This document shows, one piece after another, positions 43,611-51,767 of a stretch of DNA of 64,000 nt (its first letter is position 1; every line of letters begins with the position of its first letter). This DNA is from Chitinophaga sp. 180180018-3 (GTDB taxonomy: Bacteria; Bacteroidota; Bacteroidia; Chitinophagales; Chitinophagaceae). The notes under the pieces are model-generated. The model did not search any database, was not told where the DNA came from, and saw nothing but the letters and a program-made list of their open reading frames with translations. The stretch spans positions 2,170,001 to 2,234,000 of the forward strand of contig NZ_CP140772.1 of NCBI RefSeq assembly GCF_037893185.1, given 5' to 3'. The translations under genes and the position numbers were made by a program.

Positions 43611-46288
43611 TATTTTTTTCCTCCGAAAAACCAGGTTGCACTCAACATGAAATACCGGCTAAGTACAATGCCACTGGTTTGCTCAATATAAGTAGGAGCC
43701 TGGGCGACCACATATGTTCGGTTTTGCCGGAAAAGATCATAGGCATATAGTTTTAACAACAGGCTTTTAGCCGGGAGAACTGATTTAGAAAGCCAGCTGT
43801 TTACTATAGTATATTGCTGATGGGCGCTGGAGTTGCTGTTATAGGTGACGGAGGCGCCTATATTAAGGTCAAGTGGGAGATAAACGCTGGAGCTGAATGT
43901 ACTAAAATAGACCGCTGTAGCAACCCAATTATTGTTTTGGATCGAATAGCTGTTGGTATAATATTGTAAGCCCATATCGGCTTTTAGTTCCAGCAATTTT
44001 TTGTATGTCCAGGAGCCACTCAACACCTGGTGAATATTGATGCTGCGGATATGATTGCGGAAGTAATTGATGTAAGAATTACTCTGGTTGTATAGCGCGG
44101 CCAACGTGTAATTTACTGTTAAGCCTGCCTGGGCAAAGCGTTTTCCGAGTACCATATTCTGATTGACTGTGAAATAGCCTTTTGTATTCACAGGCTGACT
44201 GATTTGTTTCCCGGTAGAATCAGAATAGACAGATCGTCCCCAGGAATTGTCGGGCAATTCGAGTATTGTCATGGCGGAGAATGCAAGACCCGTCAGACTG
44301 AAGGAAGCATAGGTAATATTCATGCTGGTAGAGACAACAGGGCGTAGCCCCGGATTACCAAGTTCTATGTAAAGTGGATTCGCTGTCGAAGAAACGGGCA
44401 GCAACTGGATAAGAGGAGGCAGACGTGTTTCCCGTGTGATGTGGGTACTGAGTGTTTTGTAGTTATCGATTTTGTAAGAGAGGTGAATGGTGGGCGATAA
44501 ATAGTCAATGTTTTGCCGGTAAATTTGGGCAGCAGAATATACATCAATAGAGGACCTGATTATGTTATAAGAAAGATTGAGTTGTGCCTGCAATTTGGGG
44601 GTATTAAAAAATACGCCGGTGCTGACGTTGCCTTCATTGGTCTTGTTGTGTGAACCGAAGGTAAGTGAAGGCTGAACGATATCATATCCTTTTTTTACGT
44701 TATCAAAGTTAAGGGCCTCCTGATTGTTTTTAACGCTGTTGTTTGAGAATTTGGCACTACCGTTCAGGGTGAGATGATCATTGACAGGGCGCTGATAACT
44801 AATCTGTCCATTAAACTTGTATTCCCTGAAATGGAGGTTGATCAGCTGGTTGATGGAGTCGGTATATCCTGCATTAAATATTCTGTTCTGAGACATGTTA
44901 TATTGTTCCTCTTTTACATTACCGTGTTCAAATGTAAAGTTGCTGATCAGCGTGCCGCGCTGGTGATTCAACCGCCTGGTATAGGTGGTGGTTACATTAA
45001 ACCTGTTATCTTTTTTTTCGTTGCTGGTGTAACTGTTACCAAGATTAATAGTATCGTTGTGTAACCCTCCGAGAGAAAGAAAAGAAGACTTACTCTGGTA
45101 GCTACTCGGTGAGAATGTTCCCCGCAGGTCAACTGAAATCAGATCTTTATCGTTTGGCTGTATCGTGATACTGGAATAAATACTGTTATAAGTCATGACC
45201 CTTCTGGAACTACTGCTGCTATTGTATTCAAAGTTGCTGTCGGGGAGAATGTTGTTGCGCTGTTTCTGCATGTCCTGGTCCATGGCGTTATACAGGTGTG
45301 TAAAGTTGGTATTTACTTTTACCTTTTTGCTGATATCAAATGAGGCATTGCCCATAAAACTGCCGATGGTAGTAGGGCCGTGATTTGTTTCAGTTCTTGC
45401 GGCGTTTTCATCAACAGAAGAAGGTGCGCGGGGGGAGCTGATGTTATCAATGATACCGGAGGTGATCACCTGTTTATCTGTTCTGAACATATTGGCATTG
45501 ATGGCGGCTGTATAGCGGTTATCTGTTCCCAGTCCTGCGGCGGCGCTGCCATTGATGCCTTTTTTCATACTTTGTTTGATGGTGATATTGATGACCTTTT
45601 CATTCTTACTGCCTTCTATCATGCCATCCAGGCCTTTTTTATCGGCCAGCTGGACCTTATCTACAATACCTGCCTGGAGGATTTCTGCTATTTTTTTAGG
45701 ATCGCCGGAAGAGTTAGGAGCAGTTTGAAACACAGCCCGGCCATCAATATATAATTCATTAACCGGTTTCCCCTGAAAGAAATAATTCCCATCCATGTCG
45801 ATGGTAAGCCCGGGAAGCTTCTGGAGCAGGTTTTTAAGGGATGCATTGGGCATTGTCTGGAAATCACCGGCAACAAATTCAACAGTATCTTTGCGGATAT
45901 TGAATACAGGCCGGGGAATCTTTACATTAATGCTGTTTAATGTGATAGGATTGCGGAGCAGGCCTGTATTTTGGAGTGGAATAGTAGTTTCCTGTCTTCC
46001 TTTTTCTTCAACAATAACAGCAGCATGACCCGCAGTATATCCCATGAAGCTGATAACAAGATGATAATTGCCTGGCTTGAAATTATTGAGGACAAAATTA
46101 CCGGCATCGTCAGATACTCCCCGGTCCTTTAACACCGACTGTTCACCATATAACAATATGGTAGCTCCTACCAATGGTTTCCTGGTTTCTTTATCATAGA
46201 CGTGTCCCCTGATTTCTTTTTGGGCCAGAAGTTGCAGTGGAAGACCAACTGCCAGGATTAACATCAGTGTAAGAATGGTTCTTCCCAT
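43610..46288 (-). CDS. TonB-dependent-receptor-like outer-membrane barrel protein
   Basis: The 892-residue protein has a signal peptide (MGRTILTLMLILAVGLPLQL), a carboxypeptidase-regulatory-like domain (EIRGHVYDKETRKPLVGATI to about 110), a plug-like domain (NASLKNLLQKLPGLTIDMDG, NELYIDGRAVFQTAP) and a large barrel with alternating aromatic strands, ending SATWFFGGKK. This fits the Bacteroidota outer-membrane beta-barrel family related to TonB-dependent receptors but without SusD. No TonB box is evident. Substrate unknown; transcribed alone. Confidence 0.88.
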   Translation of the reverse strand: MGRTILTLMLILAVGLPLQLLAQKEIRGHVYDKETRKPLVGATILLYGEQSVLKDRGVSDDAGNFVLNNFKPGNYHLVISFMGYTAGHAAVIVEEKGRQETTIPLQNTGLLRNPITLNSINVKIPRPVFNIRKDTVEFVAGDFQTMPNASLKNLLQKLPGLTIDMDGNYFFQGKPVNELYIDGRAVFQTAPNSSGDPKKIAEILQAGIVDKVQLADKKGLDGMIEGSKNEKVINITIKQSMKKGINGSAAAGLGTDNRYTAAINANMFRTDKQVITSGIIDNISSPRAPSSVDENAARTETNHGPTTIGSFMGNASFDISKKVKVNTNFTHLYNAMDQDMQKQRNNILPDSNFEYNSSSSSRRVMTYNSIYSSITIQPNDKDLISVDLRGTFSPSSYQSKSSFLSLGGLHNDTINLGNSYTSNEKKDNRFNVTTTYTRRLNHQRGTLISNFTFEHGNVKEEQYNMSQNRIFNAGYTDSINQLINLHFREYKFNGQISYQRPVNDHLTLNGSAKFSNNSVKNNQEALNFDNVKKGYDIVQPSLTFGSHNKTNEGNVSTGVFFNTPKLQAQLNLSYNIIRSSIDVYSAAQIYRQNIDYLSPTIHLSYKIDNYKTLSTHITRETRLPPLIQLLPVSSTANPLYIELGNPGLRPVVSTSMNITYASFSLTGLAFSAMTILELPDNSWGRSVYSDSTGKQISQPVNTKGYFTVNQNMVLGKRFAQAGLTVNYTLAALYNQSNSYINYFRNHIRSINIHQVLSGSWTYKKLLELKADMGLQYYTNSYSIQNNNWVATAVYFSTFSSSVYLPLDLNIGASVTYNSNSSAHQQYTIVNSWLSKSVLPAKSLLLKLYAYDLFRQNRTYVVAQAPTYIEQTSGIVLSRYFMLSATWFFGGKK

Positions 46289-46496
46289 TGCGTAGATTTG
46301 GTTAATAACAATAAATAATTCATGGGTGCAATTATAATATGGGGTCTATTGCATCCTGTTAATAAATTAGAAATATTCTTATTATAAACTAACAAAAATC
46401 AATATTTGCATTTCATGGTTGGTATTGAGAATCAGAATATCAGGGTATTAACAAATGCATAACATTAACGATAAGATGACAACTACAGCTGTCTGC

Positions 46497-46527
46497 CCAA
46501 CAATTCACGGTAAAAATTGTTGTTGGG
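46497..46527. other. Bulged hairpin upstream of the DinB-like gene
   Basis: CCCAACAATT pairs with AATTGTTGTTGGG, with a 3-nt bulge, 27 bases before the ATG at 46554. It may be a leader hairpin or an operator. The rest of the 46289-46553 gap shows no clear feature. Confidence 0.35.
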
Positions 46528-46553
46528 TAAACTGAGAGTATAAAACCTGAGCC

Positions 46554-47027
46554 ATGAGTACAACAACGCTGGTGAAAACCCTGAAGGACATGCTGCTGAA
46601 TGCCAATGCGCATGTGACTTTCGCAGATGCGGTAAAACAGCTGCCGCCGGAACTGAGAGGAATACGACCCGAAAAGATGCCCTACAGTGTCTGGGAATTA
46701 GTGGAGCATATCCGTTTATCGCAGTTCGATATACTTGATTTTTCGAGGAATCCTGATTACAGGGAGCTGGAATGGCCGAAGGATTACTGGCCTAAAAGCA
46801 AGGCGCCGAAAGACGATGCCGCCTGGCAAAAGAGTATCGCACAGGTCGATGCTGATCTGCATACATTCATTGGATTACTGGAAGCGCCAGGGGTGGATCT
46901 GTTTAAGCCCTTTCCGCATGGCAATGGTCAGCACCTTTGCCGGGAGGCGGTACTGCTGGTAGATCATAACAGTTATCATACCGGGGAAATAGTAGCCGTG
47001 CGCCGTGCGCTGGAAGCCTGGCATTAA
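46554..47027 (+). CDS. DinB-fold protein
   Basis: The 157-residue four-helix protein has DinB-type metal-binding histidines: H49 in SVWELVEHIRLSQFDIL, then LVDHNSYHTGEIVAVRRALE near the C-terminus (the D-H-N-S-Y-H-T-G-E signature). The same fold forms the N-terminal half of EgtB and is used by thiol-dependent S-transferases. It is convergent with egtD, and the two stop codons overlap. The site next to ergothioneine genes is suggestive, but it is on the opposite strand. Activity unknown. Confidence 0.85.
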   Translation: MSTTTLVKTLKDMLLNANAHVTFADAVKQLPPELRGIRPEKMPYSVWELVEHIRLSQFDILDFSRNPDYRELEWPKDYWPKSKAPKDDAAWQKSIAQVDADLHTFIGLLEAPGVDLFKPFPHGNGQHLCREAVLLVDHNSYHTGEIVAVRRALEAWH

Positions 47028-48013
47028 ATACTTTTCCAGAGGCAGTCGGTAAACCAGTGCCGCCCGTCCGTGAACCGGGCCATCGGTTGAAAGCCAGCAA
47101 AGGTTGCCAGCTGGTCGGTTTCCTCGAGGCTGTATTTTTGGGATATTTCCATGTAAAGGGCTTCATCTTTCCGGAAGGAAACGGAAAAATGATCACCGAT
47201 GTGTACGATCTGATCGGCAAGGCTGATAAGATAACTTTTACAGGCGCCTGTAGCAGGGTCGTAGGTAGGGAAGTGATCAAACTGGCGGAGGTCGAAATCG
47301 CCTTGCAGTTCCCGGTTGATACGAAGCAGCAGATTGAAATTAAAAGCCCTGGTGATACCGCCTGCATCGTTATAGGCATCCAATATTACCTGTGGATTTT
47401 TTTTCAGATCGAATCCGGTAAGCAGCATATCGCCGGGGCGCATGTATTGCCTTAGCTGTGCGCAGAAGCTTCTGGCTGCTCCGGTACTGAAATTGCCGAT
47501 ATTTGCGCCCATAAAAAGCAGTACTTTGTTGCGGGAGGTAATACGGTTGACTTCTTCCAGCATCTGGAAATATTCTCCATTGAGCCCGTGGACCTGCAGC
47601 CCCGGTAATTTTTCAGGCAGTGTTTTTTCCAGCTGACCAATAACGTTGGCGGAGATATCAATAGGAAAATACGTATAATCTACACCGTTATCCAGCAGTT
47701 GCCGGAGCAGGTGAATGGATTTAGTAGCATCTCCTGCTCCCAGTTCCACCACGTCGAAATGCCCGGTATTTACCTGCAAGGCAGCAGCTATCTGGCTTGC
47801 CTGGCTGCTGAGTATTTCCATCTCACAACTGGTCAGGTAGTATTCCGGGCATTGCATGATACGCTGGAACAACGCGTCGCCGGCGGTATCGTAGAAATAT
47901 TTTGGATCCAGGTATTTTTGTGTGGCGGAAAGTCCACGTACTACATCATCGTAAAATGTGCCTGCGGCAACTTTTTGCCTGGCCGTGGCCTGCATGGTAG
48001 GAATTACAGTCAT
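47024..48013 (-). CDS. egtD: L-histidine N-alpha-methyltransferase (ergothioneine synthesis)
   Basis: EgtD trimethylates histidine with S-adenosylmethionine to hercynine, the first step of ergothioneine synthesis. The 329-residue protein shows the SAM loop DVVELGAGDATKSIHLL (about 97-113), YFDTAGDALFQRIMQCPEYY, LLFMGANIGNF and the C-terminal YMEISQKYSLEETDQLATFA that forms the histidine pocket. It is the last gene of a minus-strand operon, 55 bases after egtB. DUF2260/SAM-methyltransferase relatives exist, but the egtB neighbour settles the call. Confidence 0.93.
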   Translation of the reverse strand: MTVIPTMQATARQKVAAGTFYDDVVRGLSATQKYLDPKYFYDTAGDALFQRIMQCPEYYLTSCEMEILSSQASQIAAALQVNTGHFDVVELGAGDATKSIHLLRQLLDNGVDYTYFPIDISANVIGQLEKTLPEKLPGLQVHGLNGEYFQMLEEVNRITSRNKVLLFMGANIGNFSTGAARSFCAQLRQYMRPGDMLLTGFDLKKNPQVILDAYNDAGGITRAFNFNLLLRINRELQGDFDLRQFDHFPTYDPATGACKSYLISLADQIVHIGDHFSVSFRKDEALYMEISQKYSLEETDQLATFAGFQPMARFTDGRHWFTDCLWKSI

Positions 48014-48068
48014 AATAACGTTTTGATGTTCAGAACCAGCTATATATTATCTCCTCGTTAGCGCTCAA

Positions 48069-49220
48069 TCATCCTGCCAATCTTATCCCGGTAAACTGCC
48101 ATCTCAGAGAAGGGTGGAAAAAATTGCGGTAAGTGATCCTGCTATGGCCCGGAGGCGTGGCCTCAGAGGCGCCCCGGAGTACCATCTGGCTAACCATGAA
48201 TTTACCGTTATATTCTCCGATGGCGCCGGGTGCCTTTGTAAAACCAGGATAAGGAAGGTAGGCGCTTTCTGTCCATTCCCAACGCTGGCCCCAGGAAAGC
48301 TGAGGAGCGGCAATTTCCCATTCTGCTTCTGTTGGTAGCCGCGCTCCTTTCCAGGCCGCATAGGCGGCTGCTTCATAATAACTCACATGCGTAACGGGGG
48401 CATCTGGTACCAGTGGGCGCAATCCCTGCCAGGTATAGTGCATCCACTGGCCATTGATCTGATACCAATACATCGGCATCGTCACCTGGTTGTTTTTTAC
48501 CCAGTCCCAGCCTTCTGCATGCCAGTACCTGAAATCCTGGTATCCGTTGTCTTTGATAAAGTCGAGGTAAGCCGCGTTGGTAACCAGTGACCTGCTTATC
48601 CTATAATCCTGCAGGTACACTTTATGCCGTCCCTTCTCATTATCGAAACAAAAATCATCTCCTTCAAATCCGATTTCATATATGCCTGCCCGTATATTTA
48701 ACCATGGATCCGGCGGATTGTTCACCAGAGGAATATCTGCACGGGTTTCGTCGTATGGCGGAAACAAAGGATTATGCCCGAGGATATATTTGATGTCTGT
48801 GTACAGTAATTCCTGGTGCTGCTCTTCGTGGTTGAGCCCAAGTGTACATAAGGCCGCCAGTTCGGGCGACAACGGTTGTTCCAGGAATGACAGCATTGCT
48901 TCATCAACATGACGCCGGTAGCGCATGATATCTTCCACTGCCGGCCGGCTGAGATTGCCACGGTTGGTACGTATTACCCGTGCACCTACGGATTCGTAAT
49001 AGCTGTTGAATACATAATTGTATTGCGGATCAAATACCGTATATCCATTAACGTTAGGAGTCAGTATAAAGGTTTCAAAGAACCAGGTAGTATGTCCGAG
49101 ATGCCATTTGGGAGGGCTTACGTCTACTATTGGTTGTACAACATAGTCTTCTGTTTTGAGAGGGGCACAGATGTTTTCTGTTCTCCTGCGTACGGTTTGA
49201 TATTGTTCTTTCAGTGACAT
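48069..49220 (-). CDS. egtB: Ergothioneine synthase-type sulfoxide synthase EgtB
   Basis: EgtB is a non-haem iron enzyme joining a thiol (cysteine or gamma-glutamylcysteine) to hercynine with oxygen to give a sulfoxide. The 383-residue protein has an N-terminal DinB-like domain with iron-ligand histidines in KWHLGHTTWF (H40/H43) and LGLNHEEQHQELL (H131, H135), and a C-terminal FGE-sulfatase domain (GARLPTEAEWEIAAP, WEWTESAYLPYPGF, RNFFHPSLRWQFTGIRLA). It is somewhat shorter than actinobacterial EgtB. No EgtA or EgtC is nearby, suggesting direct use of cysteine. It starts two bases after the transporter gene. Confidence 0.93.
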   Translation of the reverse strand: MSLKEQYQTVRRRTENICAPLKTEDYVVQPIVDVSPPKWHLGHTTWFFETFILTPNVNGYTVFDPQYNYVFNSYYESVGARVIRTNRGNLSRPAVEDIMRYRRHVDEAMLSFLEQPLSPELAALCTLGLNHEEQHQELLYTDIKYILGHNPLFPPYDETRADIPLVNNPPDPWLNIRAGIYEIGFEGDDFCFDNEKGRHKVYLQDYRISRSLVTNAAYLDFIKDNGYQDFRYWHAEGWDWVKNNQVTMPMYWYQINGQWMHYTWQGLRPLVPDAPVTHVSYYEAAAYAAWKGARLPTEAEWEIAAPQLSWGQRWEWTESAYLPYPGFTKAPGAIGEYNGKFMVSQMVLRGASEATPPGHSRITYRNFFHPSLRWQFTGIRLAG

Positions 49221-49222
49221 GA

Positions 49223-50791
49223 TTACTGGTGGTTTACATGATCTGTTAAGCCGGAAATACTTGTGATATGTAGTTTTTCCGCTTCTTTCCGCCGCATCAT
49301 CAATGCGTAGGTATTATTAAACCCGATTGGTTTGAGCCATTTTATGCCGTATTGCTGTTCAAAGCCGGCGCTTACATAGTTATATACTTTCGCCGCATCG
49401 CTGATGATACTGTCTGTTACAACAGCGGGTGCTTTCAGTATCACCAGCAGGCCTGTACCTGTATATTCGGGGTACATATCTATCTGGTTGTTGGTGAGCG
49501 CATTGAACACAATTTGTGTACCTCCAAGCCCTGTTTTAGTTACTGCGGCCAGGTCGGTGTACCCTTCTATGAGAAATTTATATATACTGGCCAGGATATA
49601 ACCATCGCCGAAAATTTTTGATCCTATACGTATACTGCCTTTGGTACCTCCGCGGGCAGGTTTCCATAAATGACGCGTTACCAGGAAATCCTTTGCCACG
49701 GTTTCCGGATTCTGTTTGAGGTAATCTACACGATAGTTCAGCTCAGTCATGATGCTGTCATTGATGGTACCAGACAGCATGTTAAGCACCGGTTCCAGTT
49801 CAGGATACTGTTGCAATGTGGCATTCCTGACGATGGGAGCCGCGTAATAGGGAGGGAATATATGTTTATCATCTTCCAATACTACCAGATCAAACGCTTT
49901 TACCCGGCCATCGGTACTGCTTCCGCTTATTACGTCCAGTTTCTTCTCGTAGGCGGCTTTGTACATGATCATATCGCTGATGACGAGTGTGCGTATATGC
50001 ATGCCGTATACCGATTTCAGGCCGAGGTATCCGTCTTTTCTACCCATGAATTCCGGCGTGAACCCGGCCAGCATTTTTCCGTTATAGGTATCCGGCAGGA
50101 GATAAAAGGAGGAGAGCAGCAGGAAGATAAGAGGCAGTGCTATGGTAGCTTTACGGGCTTTGCGTATGTTCACGTGCTGGATAAGCGACAGCAGCCAGTC
50201 GAACAATACGGCGAGCAAGGCCGCCGGAATAGCGCCAGCCAGCATCATATTCGTATTGTTGAGCGCGATACCTCCGAAAATAAATTCACCAAGTCCGCCT
50301 GCGGCAATATATGCAGCCAATGTCGCAACGCCTACATTGATAACTGTAGCGGTTCGGATTCCTGCCAATATAACGGGCATGGCAAGTGGGATTTGTACTT
50401 TTGTGAGTAGTTGCCATGGGCTCATACCCATTCCGGTAGCGGCTTCTGTAATATTAGGATCAACGCCCTGTATTCCTGTGTATGTGTTGCGGATCACTGG
50501 GAGTAGTGCATAAAGGAACAGTGCTATGATGGCGGGTTTGGGGCCTATGCCCAGTAGTGGGATCATAAATCCCAGCAGGGCAATACTCGGAATGGTTTGC
50601 ATCACACCTGCAAAACCCAGTACCGGCGCGGCCAATTGTTTCTTCCGGGAAATAAGGATGCCTGCCGGCACACCGATAGCGGTTGCCAGCAATACGGAAA
50701 TAAACGTGAGCCCGGTATGTGTAAGAGTTTGCTCCAACAGCTTGCCCGACTGCTGGTGTACAAAGCTCCAGAGCGTTTCATTGGTTTCCAT
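49223..50791 (-). CDS. ABC transporter permease fused to an OpuAC-type binding domain, EgtU-like
   Basis: The 522-residue protein has an OpuC-type permease (about 1-225; GVMQTIPSIALLGFMIPLLG, VIPLAMPVILAGIRTATVIN-like core) and then a substrate-binding domain. The halves of that domain are in swapped order. The part normally at the C-terminus (EFMGRKDGYLGLKSVYG, SGSSTDGRVKAFDLVVLEDD, FPPYYAAPIVRN) is at about 241-370; the part normally at the N-terminus (IRIGSKIFGDGYILASIYKF, GLGGTQIVFNALTN, DMYPEYTGTG) is at about 386-522. Relatives import glycine betaine or, as EgtU, ergothioneine. Position next to egtB makes ergothioneine the leading candidate. Confidence 0.85.
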   Translation of the reverse strand: METNETLWSFVHQQSGKLLEQTLTHTGLTFISVLLATAIGVPAGILISRKKQLAAPVLGFAGVMQTIPSIALLGFMIPLLGIGPKPAIIALFLYALLPVIRNTYTGIQGVDPNITEAATGMGMSPWQLLTKVQIPLAMPVILAGIRTATVINVGVATLAAYIAAGGLGEFIFGGIALNNTNMMLAGAIPAALLAVLFDWLLSLIQHVNIRKARKATIALPLIFLLLSSFYLLPDTYNGKMLAGFTPEFMGRKDGYLGLKSVYGMHIRTLVISDMIMYKAAYEKKLDVISGSSTDGRVKAFDLVVLEDDKHIFPPYYAAPIVRNATLQQYPELEPVLNMLSGTINDSIMTELNYRVDYLKQNPETVAKDFLVTRHLWKPARGGTKGSIRIGSKIFGDGYILASIYKFLIEGYTDLAAVTKTGLGGTQIVFNALTNNQIDMYPEYTGTGLLVILKAPAVVTDSIISDAAKVYNYVSAGFEQQYGIKWLKPIGFNNTYALMMRRKEAEKLHITSISGLTDHVNHQ

Positions 50792-51734
50792 ATACCTTTT
50801 CCTTTTTACGGGCTATCGCTTCCATGAGTCCGTTACTGTCAATTACTTTTTGTTCATCCTGCCATGTTACCATAACCGGCTGGCCGTCAGCTGCGGCTAA
50901 TACTTCCCAGCAGGTATGATGCGCATGCAGCTTTTTCTCCGCCACAGCGCCGGTATCGCTCAGCGCAGCCCAGATGTCGCTGATGCGGAGTGCTTTCAGT
51001 TCGAGCTGGAGCCGTTGCTGATCGAAGAACAATTTTACAAAATTGTTGGCGGGGTGGAACAACAGATCGGCTGCAGTTCCCAGTTGCTGTATCCTGCCTT
51101 CATTCATCAGACAAATGCGGGTGCCCAGTTCTACGGCTTCTTCCACATCATGTGTAACCAGTACGATGGTCCGGTTACTGAGTTCGTCCAGTGCACTGAA
51201 TTCTTTTCTGACGCTGATACGGGTAAGCGGATCGAGTGCACCAAAAGGCTCGTCCATCAATAGCACCGGGGGATCGGCCGCCAGCGCCCGTGCAAGACCT
51301 ACGCGCTGTTGTTGTCCACCGCTGAGCTGCTGCGGATAGGCGTTTGCGTAAGTATCTGCCGGAAGATGTAGTTTATCCATCAACGTTATAGTGCGCTGCC
51401 TGATGCGGGCTTTGTCCCATTTCAGTAATGAAGGTACCAATCCTATATTTTCACTGACGGTGTAATGCGGGAAAAGACCGTTGTTTTGCAATACGTAACC
51501 GATATTTCGCCGGAGCTGTTCCGGCGCCAGTGCGGAGGTATCTTTGCCATGGAGGAAGATATGTCCTTCGTCTGGTTCCAGCAGCCGGTTGATCATCCGT
51601 AAGGTAGTGGTTTTGCCACATCCGCTGGTGCCCAGCAACACAAGGGTTTCTCCTTCCTTTACTTCAAAGGAAATATCATTGACGGCCTTTGTATCCGGAC
51701 CAAATTTTTTGGATACATGCTCCAGTTTGATCAT
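50778..51734 (-). CDS. ABC transporter ATPase, OpuCA/EgtV-like
   Basis: The 318-residue protein has Walker A GTSGCGKTTT (about 35-44), the signature LSGGQQQRVGLARALAADPP, Walker B VLLMDEPFGALDPLTR and the H-loop VTHDVEEAVELG. It is the ATPase for the downstream permease-binding fusion, whose ATG it overlaps by 14 bases. The C-terminal about 70 residues (TGAVAEKKLHAHHTCWEVL) are not a clear CBS pair as in OpuAA. The transporter is an energy-coupled importer of a small zwitterion, plausibly ergothioneine. Confidence 0.9.
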   Translation of the reverse strand: MIKLEHVSKKFGPDTKAVNDISFEVKEGETLVLLGTSGCGKTTTLRMINRLLEPDEGHIFLHGKDTSALAPEQLRRNIGYVLQNNGLFPHYTVSENIGLVPSLLKWDKARIRQRTITLMDKLHLPADTYANAYPQQLSGGQQQRVGLARALAADPPVLLMDEPFGALDPLTRISVRKEFSALDELSNRTIVLVTHDVEEAVELGTRICLMNEGRIQQLGTAADLLFHPANNFVKLFFDQQRLQLELKALRISDIWAALSDTGAVAEKKLHAHHTCWEVLAAADGQPVMVTWQDEQKVIDSNGLMEAIARKKEKVYGNQ

Positions 51735-51767
51735 TCGCTTTATGGGATATGTAGAAAAAACTGCTCA

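Noticed and set aside
49223..50069. Frameshift or assembly error as explanation of the swapped binding-domain order
   Set aside because: The frame is continuous, both halves are complete with all motifs, and the joint regions are smooth, so a true circular permutation is the better reading.
49670..50410. 246-codon plus-strand frame within the transporter gene
   Set aside because: Antisense to the EgtU-like permease-binding fusion; composition is atypical and no motif is present.
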